From contig WFQT01000459.1 in the NCBI GenBank assembly GCA_015486895.1, positions 1-12,169 of the forward strand: 12,169 nucleotides of DNA. The letters run 5' to 3'. The position numbers and the translations under genes were made by a program. Under the pieces are notes generated by a model. It made no database searches and was not told the origin of the DNA. It saw nothing but the letters and a program-made list of their open reading frames with translations. Below are positions 1 to 6,329 of the stretch, piece after piece; the stretch's first letter is position 1; each line of letters opens with the position of its first letter. The DNA is from Anaerolineae bacterium (lineage in GTDB: Bacteria > Chloroflexota > Anaerolineae > JAADDB01).

Positions 1-1955
1 ACCTTTTCCAGGAGTTGGAATTTCGTACTTTGCTGAAGTTACTCCCCGGCGAAGCGACTCCACAGCAGACAGAACTCCCTTTATTGGTGGAGGAACGCCC
101 TGTTGCCGGGCCATACGGCGAGCGCCCTCTTGTCGTACAGGATGAGAGGGCGTTGAAGCAGGTGGTGGCTGCTTTGCAAAGCGCGTCGCGGTTCGCTATT
201 GATGTGGAAAGTAGCAGTACGGACAAACAACGTGCGGATTTGGTGGGTATTTCGGTGGGGTGGGGGGCTTCTGTTGTGGAAAGTGCTTACCTCCCCGTGG
301 CTCACCAAGGTGCGAAGCAGTTATCGTTGGCCGTGCTGCGTGCCGCGTTGCAGCCGTCCTTAGCCGACGAGAAGAAGCTCAAGGTCGCCCACAATGCCAA
401 ATTCGACTTGACACTCTTGCAGCGGTACGGTTTTCAAGTATCGCCACCGTTGGCGGACACGATGATTGCCGCTTGGCTTATTGACCCGGCGACCCGGGGC
501 TTGGGGCTGAAGACACTGGCTTTTAATCGACTAGGCGAGGAAATGACTGAAATCACCTCGCTGATCGGCAAAGGGAAGAAGCAGATTAGCATGGGGGCAG
601 TGCCGTTGAGCAAAGTAGCTCCGTACGCTGCCGCCGACGCCCAAATGACCTGGCGGTTATATGATGTCCTCTTGCCGGAGTTGGAAAGCCGCTCGTTGAC
701 GCGTCTCTTCTGGGACATAGAAATGCCGCTGGTGCCGGTGCTGATTGAAATGGAACGGGCTGGCATTTTGATCGATCCCCCTGTTTTGTCGGAGCTTTCC
801 CGCCGGTTCAGCGGCCGGTTGCACGAATTGGAGAACGAGATTTTTCAACTGGTTGGTTACCGCTTCAATGTTAATTCCACTCAGCAGCTTTCCGAGGCGT
901 TGTTCGGCAAGTTGGGCCTTTCATCCCAAGGTCTGCGCAAGACGAAATCGGGTTATGTTTCCACCTCGGCACAAGTTTTGGAAGGGCTGCGGGGTAAGCA
1001 CCCGGTGGTGGACTTGATCCTGGAGTACCGCCAGTTGCACAAGCTCCTTTCCACGTATGTCAACGCTCTGCCGGAGTTGATTAACCCACGAACGGAACGG
1101 ATTCATACTTCCTATAGTCAGACGGCGGCGGAAACGGGCCGCTTGGCGTCCAATAACCCCAATCTGCAGAATATTCCCATTCGCACAGAATTGGGGCGGC
1201 AGATTCGTAAGGCGTTCGTCGCCGCGCCGGGACACCTCTTTTTGGCAGCGGACTATTCCCAGGTGGAATTGCGTGTCTTGGCACACATCTCTGGCGATCC
1301 GACCATGTTAGCCGCTTTCGCTCAGGGTGAGGATATCCACGCCCACACGGCGTCGTTGGTCTTCGGGGTGCCCATTGGCCAGGTAACATCAGCGCAGCGC
1401 CGGGTGGCGAAAATGATGAATTTTGCCATTTCTTATGGCGTCACTGGCTTTGGCCTTTCTCAGCGTACCGGCATGACTCCAGATGAGGCGACGCAGTTCA
1501 TTAAGACTTACTTTGAGACCTACCCGAAAGTTCAGGAGTATATTGAGAAAACAAAAGAGAGTGCCCGGCGCCTGGGCTACGTGGAAACTTTGTTGGGTCG
1601 GCGCCGCTATTTCCCCGAACTGCAGAGTCCCCGTCAGTTTAGCTATAATGTTATTGCCGCGGCGGAGCGTGCGGCCATCAACCATCCTGTTCAAGGCACT
1701 GCAGCCGACATCATAAAGATTGCCATGATCAACCTGCACCGGCGACTGCACGATGGGGGCTATGACAGCAAAATGCTGCTGCAAGTTCACGATGAGTTGC
1801 TGTTAGAAGTGCCGGAGTCCGAAATTGAGAGCATGGCGGAATTGCTGCGAGATACCATGGAATCCGCTTACCAGCTCAAAGCAGCGTTGAAGGTCGATGT
1901 TGAAATCGGCCCCAATTGGTACGATTTGCACGCTTATCACTCACCATCTACTTAA
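1..1955 (+). CDS. polA: DNA polymerase I, 5'-truncated by window edge
   Basis: Family A DNA polymerase for repair synthesis and RNA-primer replacement. About 650 codons are visible, against roughly 900 for full-length enzymes. The frame is open to base 3, and the first residues (LFQELEF) fit the end of the 5' nuclease domain. The TTG at 15 is therefore not the start, although AGGAG abuts it with no spacing. The 3'-5' proofreading domain looks active: Exo I DVE at 201-209, Exo II HNAKFD at 390-407, Exo III YAAAD at 624-638. All three polymerase motifs are intact: motif A DYSQVELR at 1251-1274; the O-helix RRVAKMMNFAISYG at 1398-1439, with the Lys, Phe and Tyr equivalent to E. coli K758, F762 and Y766; and motif C HDE at 1788-1796. 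The stop is TAA at 1953-1955. argS follows after 186 bases on the same strand. No frameshift or missing catalytic residue is seen. Confidence 0.97.
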   Translation, partial: LFQELEFRTLLKLLPGEATPQQTELPLLVEERPVAGPYGERPLVVQDERALKQVVAALQSASRFAIDVESSSTDKQRADLVGISVGWGASVVESAYLPVAHQGAKQLSLAVLRAALQPSLADEKKLKVAHNAKFDLTLLQRYGFQVSPPLADTMIAAWLIDPATRGLGLKTLAFNRLGEEMTEITSLIGKGKKQISMGAVPLSKVAPYAAADAQMTWRLYDVLLPELESRSLTRLFWDIEMPLVPVLIEMERAGILIDPPVLSELSRRFSGRLHELENEIFQLVGYRFNVNSTQQLSEALFGKLGLSSQGLRKTKSGYVSTSAQVLEGLRGKHPVVDLILEYRQLHKLLSTYVNALPELINPRTERIHTSYSQTAAETGRLASNNPNLQNIPIRTELGRQIRKAFVAAPGHLFLAADYSQVELRVLAHISGDPTMLAAFAQGEDIHAHTASLVFGVPIGQVTSAQRRVAKMMNFAISYGVTGFGLSQRTGMTPDEATQFIKTYFETYPKVQEYIEKTKESARRLGYVETLLGRRRYFPELQSPRQFSYNVIAAAERAAINHPVQGTAADIIKIAMINLHRRLHDGGYDSKMLLQVHDELLLEVPESEIESMAELLRDTMESAYQLKAALKVDVEIGPNWYDLHAYHSPST

Positions 1956-2003
1956 TAGTCTGCCCTTGGTCTATTTTCGTGCTTTGGTAGTTAGATGGTT
2001 TTT
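1944..2003 (+). terminator. Weak candidate terminator after polA
   Basis: CCATCTACT (1944-1952, overlapping the polA stop) can pair with AGTTAGATGG (1989-1998) with one bulged T, and a five-base T run follows at 1999-2003. The enclosed loop is long (about 36 bases), with only a small internal AATAG/CTATT pairing. The stem is AT-rich and the call is weak; polA transcripts could simply read through into argS. Confidence 0.2.
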
Positions 2004-2061
2004 GAGCCCGCGCCTTTTCCTGTCTACGTGATGCATTACACTTCAACGTCTCCCATCAGAT

Positions 2062-2101
2062 TTGCCGCCATTGACGAAAGCCGCTATATACTACTGCTAA
2101 T
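2062..2101 (+). promoter_or_regulatory. Possible argS-serA promoter region
   Basis: In the 186-base polA-argS spacer there are two overlapping, imperfect sigma-70-like candidates. One pairs TTGCCG (2062-2067) with TATACT (2087-2092), 19 bases apart. The other pairs TTGACG (2071-2076) with GCTAAT (2096-2101), also 19 apart. Both spacers are longer than the optimal 17. The rest of the 1956-2141 spacer shows no gene. An independent promoter for argS-serA is plausible but not demonstrated. Confidence 0.25.
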
Positions 2102-2127
2102 GCCGTTGTCCTAATACGACTTACTTT

Positions 2128-2137
2128 GAGGAGAGAG
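2128..2137 (+). promoter_or_regulatory. argS ribosome binding site
   Basis: GAGGAGAGAG lies four bases before the TTG codon at 2142. It decides the start, because no in-frame ATG or GTG is nearby and the N-terminal domain homology begins directly after this TTG. The GTG at 2137 overlaps the site and opens a different frame that does not match arginyl-tRNA synthetase. Confidence 0.75.
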
Positions 2138-2141
2138 TGCC

Positions 2142-3806
2142 TTGCTACGTGATGATATTGCTGCTTTGCTTACAGTTGCCTTGCGGAAAGCCCAGAAGAG
2201 AGGGGATTTGCCGAAGTTTTCCCCGCCTGCTATTGCCGTTGAACACCCGAAAGATCCAAGCTTTGGCGATTACACGACGAATGTGGCTATGCAATCTGCC
2301 CGTTTGGCGCGCATGGCGCCGGTGAAAATTGCCGATGCCATCGTGCAGAACTTAGCGCCAGCAGCGTATGTGGGCAAGGTGGATGTCGTCCCTCCCGGCT
2401 TCATCAATATCACTTTGGCCGACGATTGGCTGTCCCAACAGGTGGCTGTTATCCGGCAGGACGGAGAACGCTGGGGAAACATTGATAAAGGCGGTGGGCG
2501 GAAGGTGCAAGTGGAATACGTCAGTGCCAACCCCACCGGCCCCTTGCACTTCGGTGGTGCTCGCAATGCCGTTTTGGGAGACACGTTAGCCAATTTGTTG
2601 GCTGCAGCCGGTTATAAGGTACAGCGTGAGTATTACGTTAACGACGCTGGCCTGCAAATCCGCAAATTCGGCGAGTCACTGCTGGCGCGTTACGGGCAAG
2701 CGTTGGGGCAAGAGGCCACTTTGCCCGAAGATGGCTACCATGGGGCGTATTTGCAGGAGTGGGCCGGCGAGATCGTGCGGGCAGAGGGTAATCATTACTT
2801 GAGCATGCCTCGCGAAGAAGCAATTAGCGTTTTGACGGCTTGGGGAATCCGACGCACCTTGCGCGATTTGGAGCGTGATCTAGCTGCATTGGGCGTTCAC
2901 TTTGACCGTTGGTTTTCAGAGAAGTCGCTCTATGAGGATGGCACTTTTGGCGAGGTTATGAACCTCTTACGGAGCCGGGGTTTTCTGCACGAAAAAGATG
3001 GCGCTGTCTGGCTTACGGCTACGGCATTGGGTGGGGCTAAGGATGAAGTTGTTATCCGCTCTAATGGTACACCTGGCTATTTTGCTTCTGACATTGCCTA
3101 TCATTATGACAAGTTTATCCGCCGTGGTTTCGACTGGGTCATTGACGTCTGGGCGGTGGACCACCAGGGACATGTACCCCGCATGAAAACGGCATTGCAG
3201 GCGTTGGGCGTGGATCCGAAACGGCTGACCGTTGTACTTTATGACATGGTGAAGCTATTGCGCAATGGGCAGGAAGTAAAGCTCTCCAAGCGTTCGGGTG
3301 ACATCGTCACTTTGGCGGAGGTTGTGGCCGAAGTGGGCAAAGATGCAGTGCGCTTTATGTTATTGACTCGTGGAAACGAGGCGACCATTGAGTTCGACCT
3401 TGATTTGGCTGTCCGAGAGTCTAGCGAAAACCCGGTTTACTATGTGCAATATGCCCATGCTCGCATTGCCAGCATTTTCCGTAAGGCGCAGGAAGATGGT
3501 TGGACGATTGCTTCGGATGCGAATTTGAGTTTATTAGTGCATCCGGCCGAGTTGCATTTGGTGCGTCATTTGTTGATGTTACCGGAAGTGGTAGATTTGG
3601 CTGTGACGCGGTTGCAGCCGCATCATTTGACTTATTATGCTCGCGATTTGGCTGCGGCGTTTCACCAGTTTTACCGTGATTGCCAGGTGTTGGATCGCCA
3701 GAACGAAGCGTTGAGCCAGGCCCGGCTGCAATTGGTCGCCGCCACCAAGCAGGTCTTAGCGCAGGTGCTGGCGTTGATGGGTATGAGCGCACCGGAGCGC
3801 ATGTAG
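2142..3806 (+). CDS. argS: Arginyl-tRNA synthetase
   Basis: Cytoplasmic class I aminoacyl-tRNA synthetase that charges tRNA-Arg with arginine using ATP. At 554 residues it is the usual family length. The N-terminal additional domain, which contacts the tRNA D-loop, covers roughly residues 1-110 (FGDYTTNVAMQSA near 46-58). The catalytic Rossmann core carries NPTGPLHFGGAR; its HIGH-equivalent is H136-F-G-G139, so the last His is Gly. The KMSKS-equivalent is K380-L-S-K-R-S385, well conserved. The C-terminal DALR anticodon-binding domain begins near YYVQYAHARIASI (about residue 430) and ends in the typical SAPERM tail. The start is TTG at 2142, supported by the preceding Shine-Dalgarno site. serA starts 45 bases after the TAG stop, so the two probably form an operon. 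No truncation is seen. Confidence 0.97.
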   Translation: MLRDDIAALLTVALRKAQKRGDLPKFSPPAIAVEHPKDPSFGDYTTNVAMQSARLARMAPVKIADAIVQNLAPAAYVGKVDVVPPGFINITLADDWLSQQVAVIRQDGERWGNIDKGGGRKVQVEYVSANPTGPLHFGGARNAVLGDTLANLLAAAGYKVQREYYVNDAGLQIRKFGESLLARYGQALGQEATLPEDGYHGAYLQEWAGEIVRAEGNHYLSMPREEAISVLTAWGIRRTLRDLERDLAALGVHFDRWFSEKSLYEDGTFGEVMNLLRSRGFLHEKDGAVWLTATALGGAKDEVVIRSNGTPGYFASDIAYHYDKFIRRGFDWVIDVWAVDHQGHVPRMKTALQALGVDPKRLTVVLYDMVKLLRNGQEVKLSKRSGDIVTLAEVVAEVGKDAVRFMLLTRGNEATIEFDLDLAVRESSENPVYYVQYAHARIASIFRKAQEDGWTIASDANLSLLVHPAELHLVRHLLMLPEVVDLAVTRLQPHHLTYYARDLAAAFHQFYRDCQVLDRQNEALSQARLQLVAATKQVLAQVLALMGMSAPERM

Positions 3807-3840
3807 AGCCGCCAATGGTTGTCGGCTGAATCCATTTTGT

Positions 3841-3847
3841 GAGGAGG
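3841..3847 (+). promoter_or_regulatory. serA ribosome binding site
   Basis: GAGGAGG sits four bases before the ATG at 3852. It is a strong match to the anti-Shine-Dalgarno sequence in the short argS-serA gap, and it fixes the serA start. No promoter or terminator is apparent in the 45-base gap, consistent with co-transcription from argS. Confidence 0.8.
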
Positions 3848-3851
3848 AAGC

Positions 3852-5438
3852 ATGGACGGTCAGAAAGTATTGGTTGCAGACCCTTTGTCGGAAGCCGGTG
3901 TACACTTGTTACGCGAGCAAGGATTGCAGGTGGATGTTTTCCCCAAGCGGACGCCGGAGGAGCTTCTTGCTATCATTCCGCAGTACGATGCCCTGATTGT
4001 GCGTAGCGGCACGAAGGTAACTGCCGATCTGCTATCGGCGGCCGAGAAGCTCAAGATCGTTGTGCGGGCCGGCGTGGGCGTAGATAACATTGACATCCCC
4101 GCGGCGACGAAGTTAGGTGTGTTGGTGGCTAATGCCCCTCTTGGTAATGTGGTAGCTGCTGCAGAGCACACGGTTGCCTTGATGTTTGCCCTGGCCCGCA
4201 ATGTTCCCCAGGCGTACATGGCGATGCGGGCAGGATCGTGGGATCGTAAGAAGTTCATGGGTGTGGAAGTGCGCAAGAAAGTCTTGGGTGTGCTGGGCTT
4301 AGGCCGGGTAGCATCGGAAGTAGCTCGCCGGGCTGTGGGTTTGGGCATGGAGGTCATTGCCTACGACCCATATATTTCGCCGGAATACGCCGGGCGACTG
4401 GGAGTGGAATTGGTGGCGTTAGAGGACGTTTTCCGCCGCGCTGATTTCGTCAGTTTGCATATGCCCCTGACCTCGGAAACCCGGCACTTGGTCGACGCCG
4501 AAAAGTTAGCCCTCATGAAACCTACCGCTTATTTGATTAACTGTGCTCGGGGAGGTATCGTTGATACGGAGGCGTTGTTGGCGGTTTTGCGCCAGGGCAG
4601 AATTGCCGGGGCGGCGCTGGATGTTTTTGAGCAAGAGCCATTGTCGGCGGATAGCCCTTTGCGTGGCATGCCCAATTTAGTGCTGACGCCGCATTTGGGC
4701 GGCTCGACGACGGAAGCGCAGGATCAGGTCGCTGTGGACGCTGCCGAACAGGTGTTGACTGCTTTAACCGGGACGCCGCCACGTTATGTCCTCAACGCAC
4801 CGCTACTGCCGGCAACCGGTGCGGAGCTGTTGTTGAAGTACGTTGATGTGGCCGAGCGCATGGGGCGCTTCCTGCGAGCTTTTGCCGGGGCGCATTTGGA
4901 GCGCATAGATATCATGGCCTGTGGCGAGTTGGCGGATTTTGACTTGACATATTTGCGGGCTGCTGTAGTGAAAGGATTACTCACCGGTGTCGTGGGGCAC
5001 CGTGTTACGCTCTTTAATGCCTTGAATAATGCCGAGTGGCGAGGATTACGCCTTTTGGAGCAGAAGGAGAGCAGTTGCGAGGAGTATAGCAGCTTGCTTC
5101 GCTGCCGCGCTGTTGCCGGGGAACAGGAGTGGGAAGTTGCGGGCACGCTGCTGCACAACCAACCCACATTGGTGGAGGTAGACGGCTTCCATGTGATGTT
5201 CCCGGCTGCCGGGCGCTTCCTACTGGTGCGGCATCACGACCGCCCCGGGACCATTGGTAGGGTAGGATCGCTTCTCGGCCAGGCTGATATTAACATCTCT
5301 TTCATGCATGTGGGACGCAAGACCCCTCGCGGTGAAGCGGTCATGGTCTTAGGCGTGGATGAAGCTGTGCCGGAAGCGTTGCAGGCGGAGGTTTTGGCGC
5401 TCCCCAACACGTATTGGGTGAAAGTGCTGGCTCTTTAG
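3852..5438 (+). CDS. serA: D-3-phosphoglycerate dehydrogenase, long form with ACT domain
   Basis: Oxidises 3-phosphoglycerate to 3-phosphohydroxypyruvate with NAD+, the first step of serine biosynthesis in the cytoplasm. At 528 residues it matches the long form. The substrate-binding segments flank an NAD-binding Rossmann fold with G149-L-G151-R-V-A154, then 17 residues, then D172, the expected acidic residue for NAD ribose. The third Gly of GxGxxG is Ala here. The catalytic residues of the 2-hydroxyacid dehydrogenase family appear as R233 (NCARGG), E262 (DVFEQEP) and H281 (LTPHLGG). An intervening allosteric substrate-binding-like domain spans about 318-450. A C-terminal ACT domain at about 456-528 (DRPGTIGRVGSLLGQADINIS) suggests serine feedback control, as in characterised long-form enzymes. 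It follows argS by 45 bases, and a hairpin lies just after the stop. The ATG start is supported by the GAGGAGG site. Confidence 0.96.
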   Translation: MDGQKVLVADPLSEAGVHLLREQGLQVDVFPKRTPEELLAIIPQYDALIVRSGTKVTADLLSAAEKLKIVVRAGVGVDNIDIPAATKLGVLVANAPLGNVVAAAEHTVALMFALARNVPQAYMAMRAGSWDRKKFMGVEVRKKVLGVLGLGRVASEVARRAVGLGMEVIAYDPYISPEYAGRLGVELVALEDVFRRADFVSLHMPLTSETRHLVDAEKLALMKPTAYLINCARGGIVDTEALLAVLRQGRIAGAALDVFEQEPLSADSPLRGMPNLVLTPHLGGSTTEAQDQVAVDAAEQVLTALTGTPPRYVLNAPLLPATGAELLLKYVDVAERMGRFLRAFAGAHLERIDIMACGELADFDLTYLRAAVVKGLLTGVVGHRVTLFNALNNAEWRGLRLLEQKESSCEEYSSLLRCRAVAGEQEWEVAGTLLHNQPTLVEVDGFHVMFPAAGRFLLVRHHDRPGTIGRVGSLLGQADINISFMHVGRKTPRGEAVMVLGVDEAVPEALQAEVLALPNTYWVKVLAL

Positions 5439-5444
5439 ACTAAG

Positions 5445-5476
5445 CCTCCGGTGGATTCGGCCGAACCCGCTGGAGG
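5445..5476 (+). terminator. Hairpin after serA, probable terminator
   Basis: Seven bases after the serA stop, CCTCCGGTGGATTC can pair with GAACCCGCTGGAGG. This gives a 14-position stem with one A-C mismatch and two G-T wobbles, closed by a GGCC loop. Only TTTC follows, so the U-tract is poor. Its position and stem strength make it the likely end of the argS-serA transcript, perhaps with Rho help. Confidence 0.55.
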
Positions 5477-5549
5477 TTTCGCAATACCCTCGCGAGGTTT
5501 GGGTTTTCCGGGGGTGTCAGGAGACGAGTTGGGAGAGAGCCCCTGATTT

Positions 5550-5574
5550 CGACCTATCGGCTTATGCCAGGTCG
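5550..5574 (+). repeat. Secondary stem-loop in the serA/SWIM convergent gap
   Basis: CGACCT (5550-5555) pairs with AGGTCG (5569-5574), and inside it GGC pairs with GCC around a TTAT loop, with a three-base bulge on one side. GTTTGT follows. It could be a backup terminator for serA. The surrounding stretch 5477-5599 otherwise shows only the short palindrome CCTCGCGAGG (5488-5497) and no gene. Confidence 0.25.
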
Positions 5575-5591
5575 GTTTGTAAGTGTTTCGC

Positions 5592-5623
5592 AAAGGAAAA
5601 GCGGGTTGCTCCAGCAACCCGCT
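5592..5623 (-). terminator. Rho-independent terminator of the SWIM gene
   Basis: AGCGGGTTGCT (5600-5610) and AGCAACCCGCT (5613-5623) are perfect inverted arms, giving a stem of 10-11 pairs with a very short loop. Read on the - strand, the stem is followed by TTTTCCTTT (complement of 5592-5600), a good U-tract. It begins about 58 bases after the SWIM stop codon. On the + strand no T-run follows, so the direction is clear. Confidence 0.75.
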
Positions 5624-5681
5624 TGCAATATGCTTCCTATGGCGATCCGTAGTGGTAGAGAAAGCCTACCACCCGCCTTGT

Positions 5682-5966
5682 TCACGCCGGTACTTTTGCC
5701 ATTACATCGGAGTGGACTTCTTCAAGCTCTTCTTCTGGTTCCACCAACATGCCGTCAAATACTCGCTCTATGGCCATGGTATGGGAACAAAAACCTCGGC
5801 GGAGAAAGAAATCACAGTCGCATTGCCATTGGCCGTCATGAAAAGTGATCTTATGGGTACTATGTGTCCCTTGGAAAGTTAAGGAAAGGTCGTGAATTTG
5901 TATTCGTTCAGGTTCCTGAGCATATTGCTTTGCCTTCATGATCTTACCGATTCTTGCTGAATCCAT
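5682..5966 (-). CDS. Small SWIM zinc-finger protein
   Basis: Predicted 94-residue soluble protein with no signal peptide or membrane segment. Residues 49-62 (CDCDFFLRRGFCSH) form a CxC-x8-CxH pattern (C49, C51, C60, H62), the SWIM zinc-binding signature. The finger follows a short segment of about residues 19-48 that looks beta-rich, as is usual before SWIM fingers. The tail is acidic (PEEELEEV, 77-84). SWIM domains are known for DNA, RNA or protein binding, but small stand-alone members have no assigned role, so none is given here. The ATG at 5966 is chosen because AGGAG (complement of 5975-5979) precedes it by 8 bases; an upstream in-frame ATG at 6017 lacks such a site. A terminator follows at 5592-5623. 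The long upstream leader holds a promoter, a tiny ORF and a perfect palindrome, so this gene may be subject to leader-based control. Confidence 0.85.
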   Translation of the reverse strand: MDSARIGKIMKAKQYAQEPERIQIHDLSLTFQGTHSTHKITFHDGQWQCDCDFFLRRGFCSHTMAIERVFDGMLVEPEEELEEVHSDVMAKVPA

Positions 5967-6000
5967 TGCACACGCTCCTTTTTGATTGGAATATATTGAA

Positions 6001-6044
6001 CTCTGTCCCGGCAACACTATGCTGTTGCTGATAGATTGTCAGAG
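6001..6044 (-). repeat. Nested stem-loop in the SWIM leader
   Basis: GCAACA (6011-6016) and TGTTGC (6023-6028) form a six-pair stem with a six-base loop. Outside it, CTCTG (6001-6005) can pair with CAGAG (6040-6044). It lies between the 32-bp palindrome and the SWIM Shine-Dalgarno site on the - strand. The outer pairing is short and may be chance. Confidence 0.3.
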
Positions 6045-6050
6045 ATGCAT

Positions 6051-6082
6051 GAAGGGCACGCAAACGCGTTTGCGTGCCCTTC
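6051..6082. repeat. Perfect 32-bp palindrome, hairpin/attenuator candidate
   Basis: The arm GAAGGGCACGCAAA at 6051-6064 is mirrored exactly at 6069-6082 around a central CGCG, so the whole 32 bases equal their own reverse complement. As RNA it would form a very stable hairpin. On the - strand it begins two bases after the TAA of the 13-codon ORF and lies about 85 bases upstream of the SWIM start. After the stem the - strand continues ATGCATCT with no U-run, while the + strand continues TCTTAATCT. It could be an attenuator or terminator, an RNA-stabilising hairpin, or a DNA operator. Confidence 0.7.
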
Positions 6083-6084
6083 TC

Positions 6085-6126
6085 TTAATCTGTATATTTC
6101 CCTGCTTCTGGCAGTTTTACTGTCAC
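6085..6126 (-). CDS. Candidate 13-residue leader peptide/small protein ORF
   Basis: A GTG at 6126 opens a 13-codon frame, MTVKLPEAGKYTD, ending in TAA at 6085-6087. AGGAGG (complement of 6132-6137) lies five bases before the GTG, which is close to ideal, and a promoter with a perfect -35 box lies about 40-65 bases upstream. The 32-bp palindrome begins two bases after the stop, so a ribosome ending translation would cover its first arm. There is no run of one amino acid of the kind found in classical amino-acid attenuators. It may be a regulatory leader peptide for the SWIM gene or a small peptide/RNA gene in its own right. Translation is inferred from the signals alone. Confidence 0.45.
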   Translation of the reverse strand: MTVKLPEAGKYTD

Positions 6127-6131
6127 GGTTC

Positions 6132-6137
6132 CCTCCT
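6132..6137 (-). promoter_or_regulatory. Strong Shine-Dalgarno site of the 13-codon ORF
   Basis: The + strand CCTCCT reads AGGAGG on the - strand, five bases before the GTG at 6126. This full match at optimal spacing, with no longer ORF attached to it, is the main reason to take the 13-codon frame seriously. Confidence 0.6.
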
Positions 6138-6153
6138 GCCTGCTTGGTAAAAG

Positions 6154-6191
6154 CTTAAATTAAGTGTACACCCGTTAGGCTGTTTTGTCAA
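6154..6191 (-). promoter_or_regulatory. Sigma-70-like promoter with dyad at the start site
   Basis: On the - strand a perfect TTGACA (complement of 6186-6191) is followed by 17 bases and TACACT (complement of 6163-6168), a four-of-six match to TATAAT. Transcription would begin near 6156. An 11-base dyad, CTTAA-N-TTAAG (6154-6164), overlaps the -10 box and start point and could hold a repressor. AGGGC-TTTT-GCCCT (6191-6204) is an inverted repeat abutting the -35 box. Downstream come the 13-codon ORF and the SWIM gene. Confidence 0.6.
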
Positions 6192-6196
6192 GGGCT

Positions 6197-6290
6197 TTTG
6201 CCCTCCGAAAGCATGACAATTACGTCATTTGGTCGTTCGTTTGCCCTTTTTTAGAGCGTGTTCTTTGCCTTTTAGACAAAGCATGAACGT
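6197..6290. promoter_or_regulatory. Tandem imperfect repeats and 16-bp dyad upstream of the promoter
   Basis: Three imperfect direct copies begin at 6197, 6240 and 6264. All start TTTGCC, and the first and third share AAAGCATGA (6208-6216 and 6278-6286, exactly 70 bases apart) followed by ACGT, with five extra bases in the first copy. The middle copy continues AGAGCGTG. A symmetric ATGAC-N6-GTCAT lies at 6213-6228, centred about 64 bases upstream of the inferred - strand transcription start, a position used by activators. No gene is seen here, and regulator-binding sites are the simplest reading. Confidence 0.4.
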
Positions 6291-6329
6291 ATCTTCCCAG
6301 TAATCTGGGGTGATGCTGTTCTTACCCCC

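Noticed and set aside
15..1955. A self-contained Klenow-like polymerase gene starting at TTG 15
   Set aside because: The frame is open upstream to the window edge with polA-like residues (LFQE), and the AGGAG touching the TTG has no spacing. This is a window truncation of full polA.
3860..4357. 165-codon open frame on the - strand inside serA
   Set aside because: Antisense to conserved SerA residues, biased Thr/Ser/Arg composition, no recognisable motif or ribosome binding site; a shadow of serA codon usage.
5564..5882. Two overlapping + strand frames (about 94 and 99 codons) opposite the SWIM gene
   Set aside because: Both run antisense across the terminator hairpin and the SWIM coding region; the SWIM finger with its Shine-Dalgarno site and terminator on the - strand explains the DNA better.
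6197..6290. CRISPR-like or iteron array
   Set aside because: Only three imperfect copies with uneven spacing (43 and 24 bases), no conserved spacers, and no cas or replication-initiator gene nearby.
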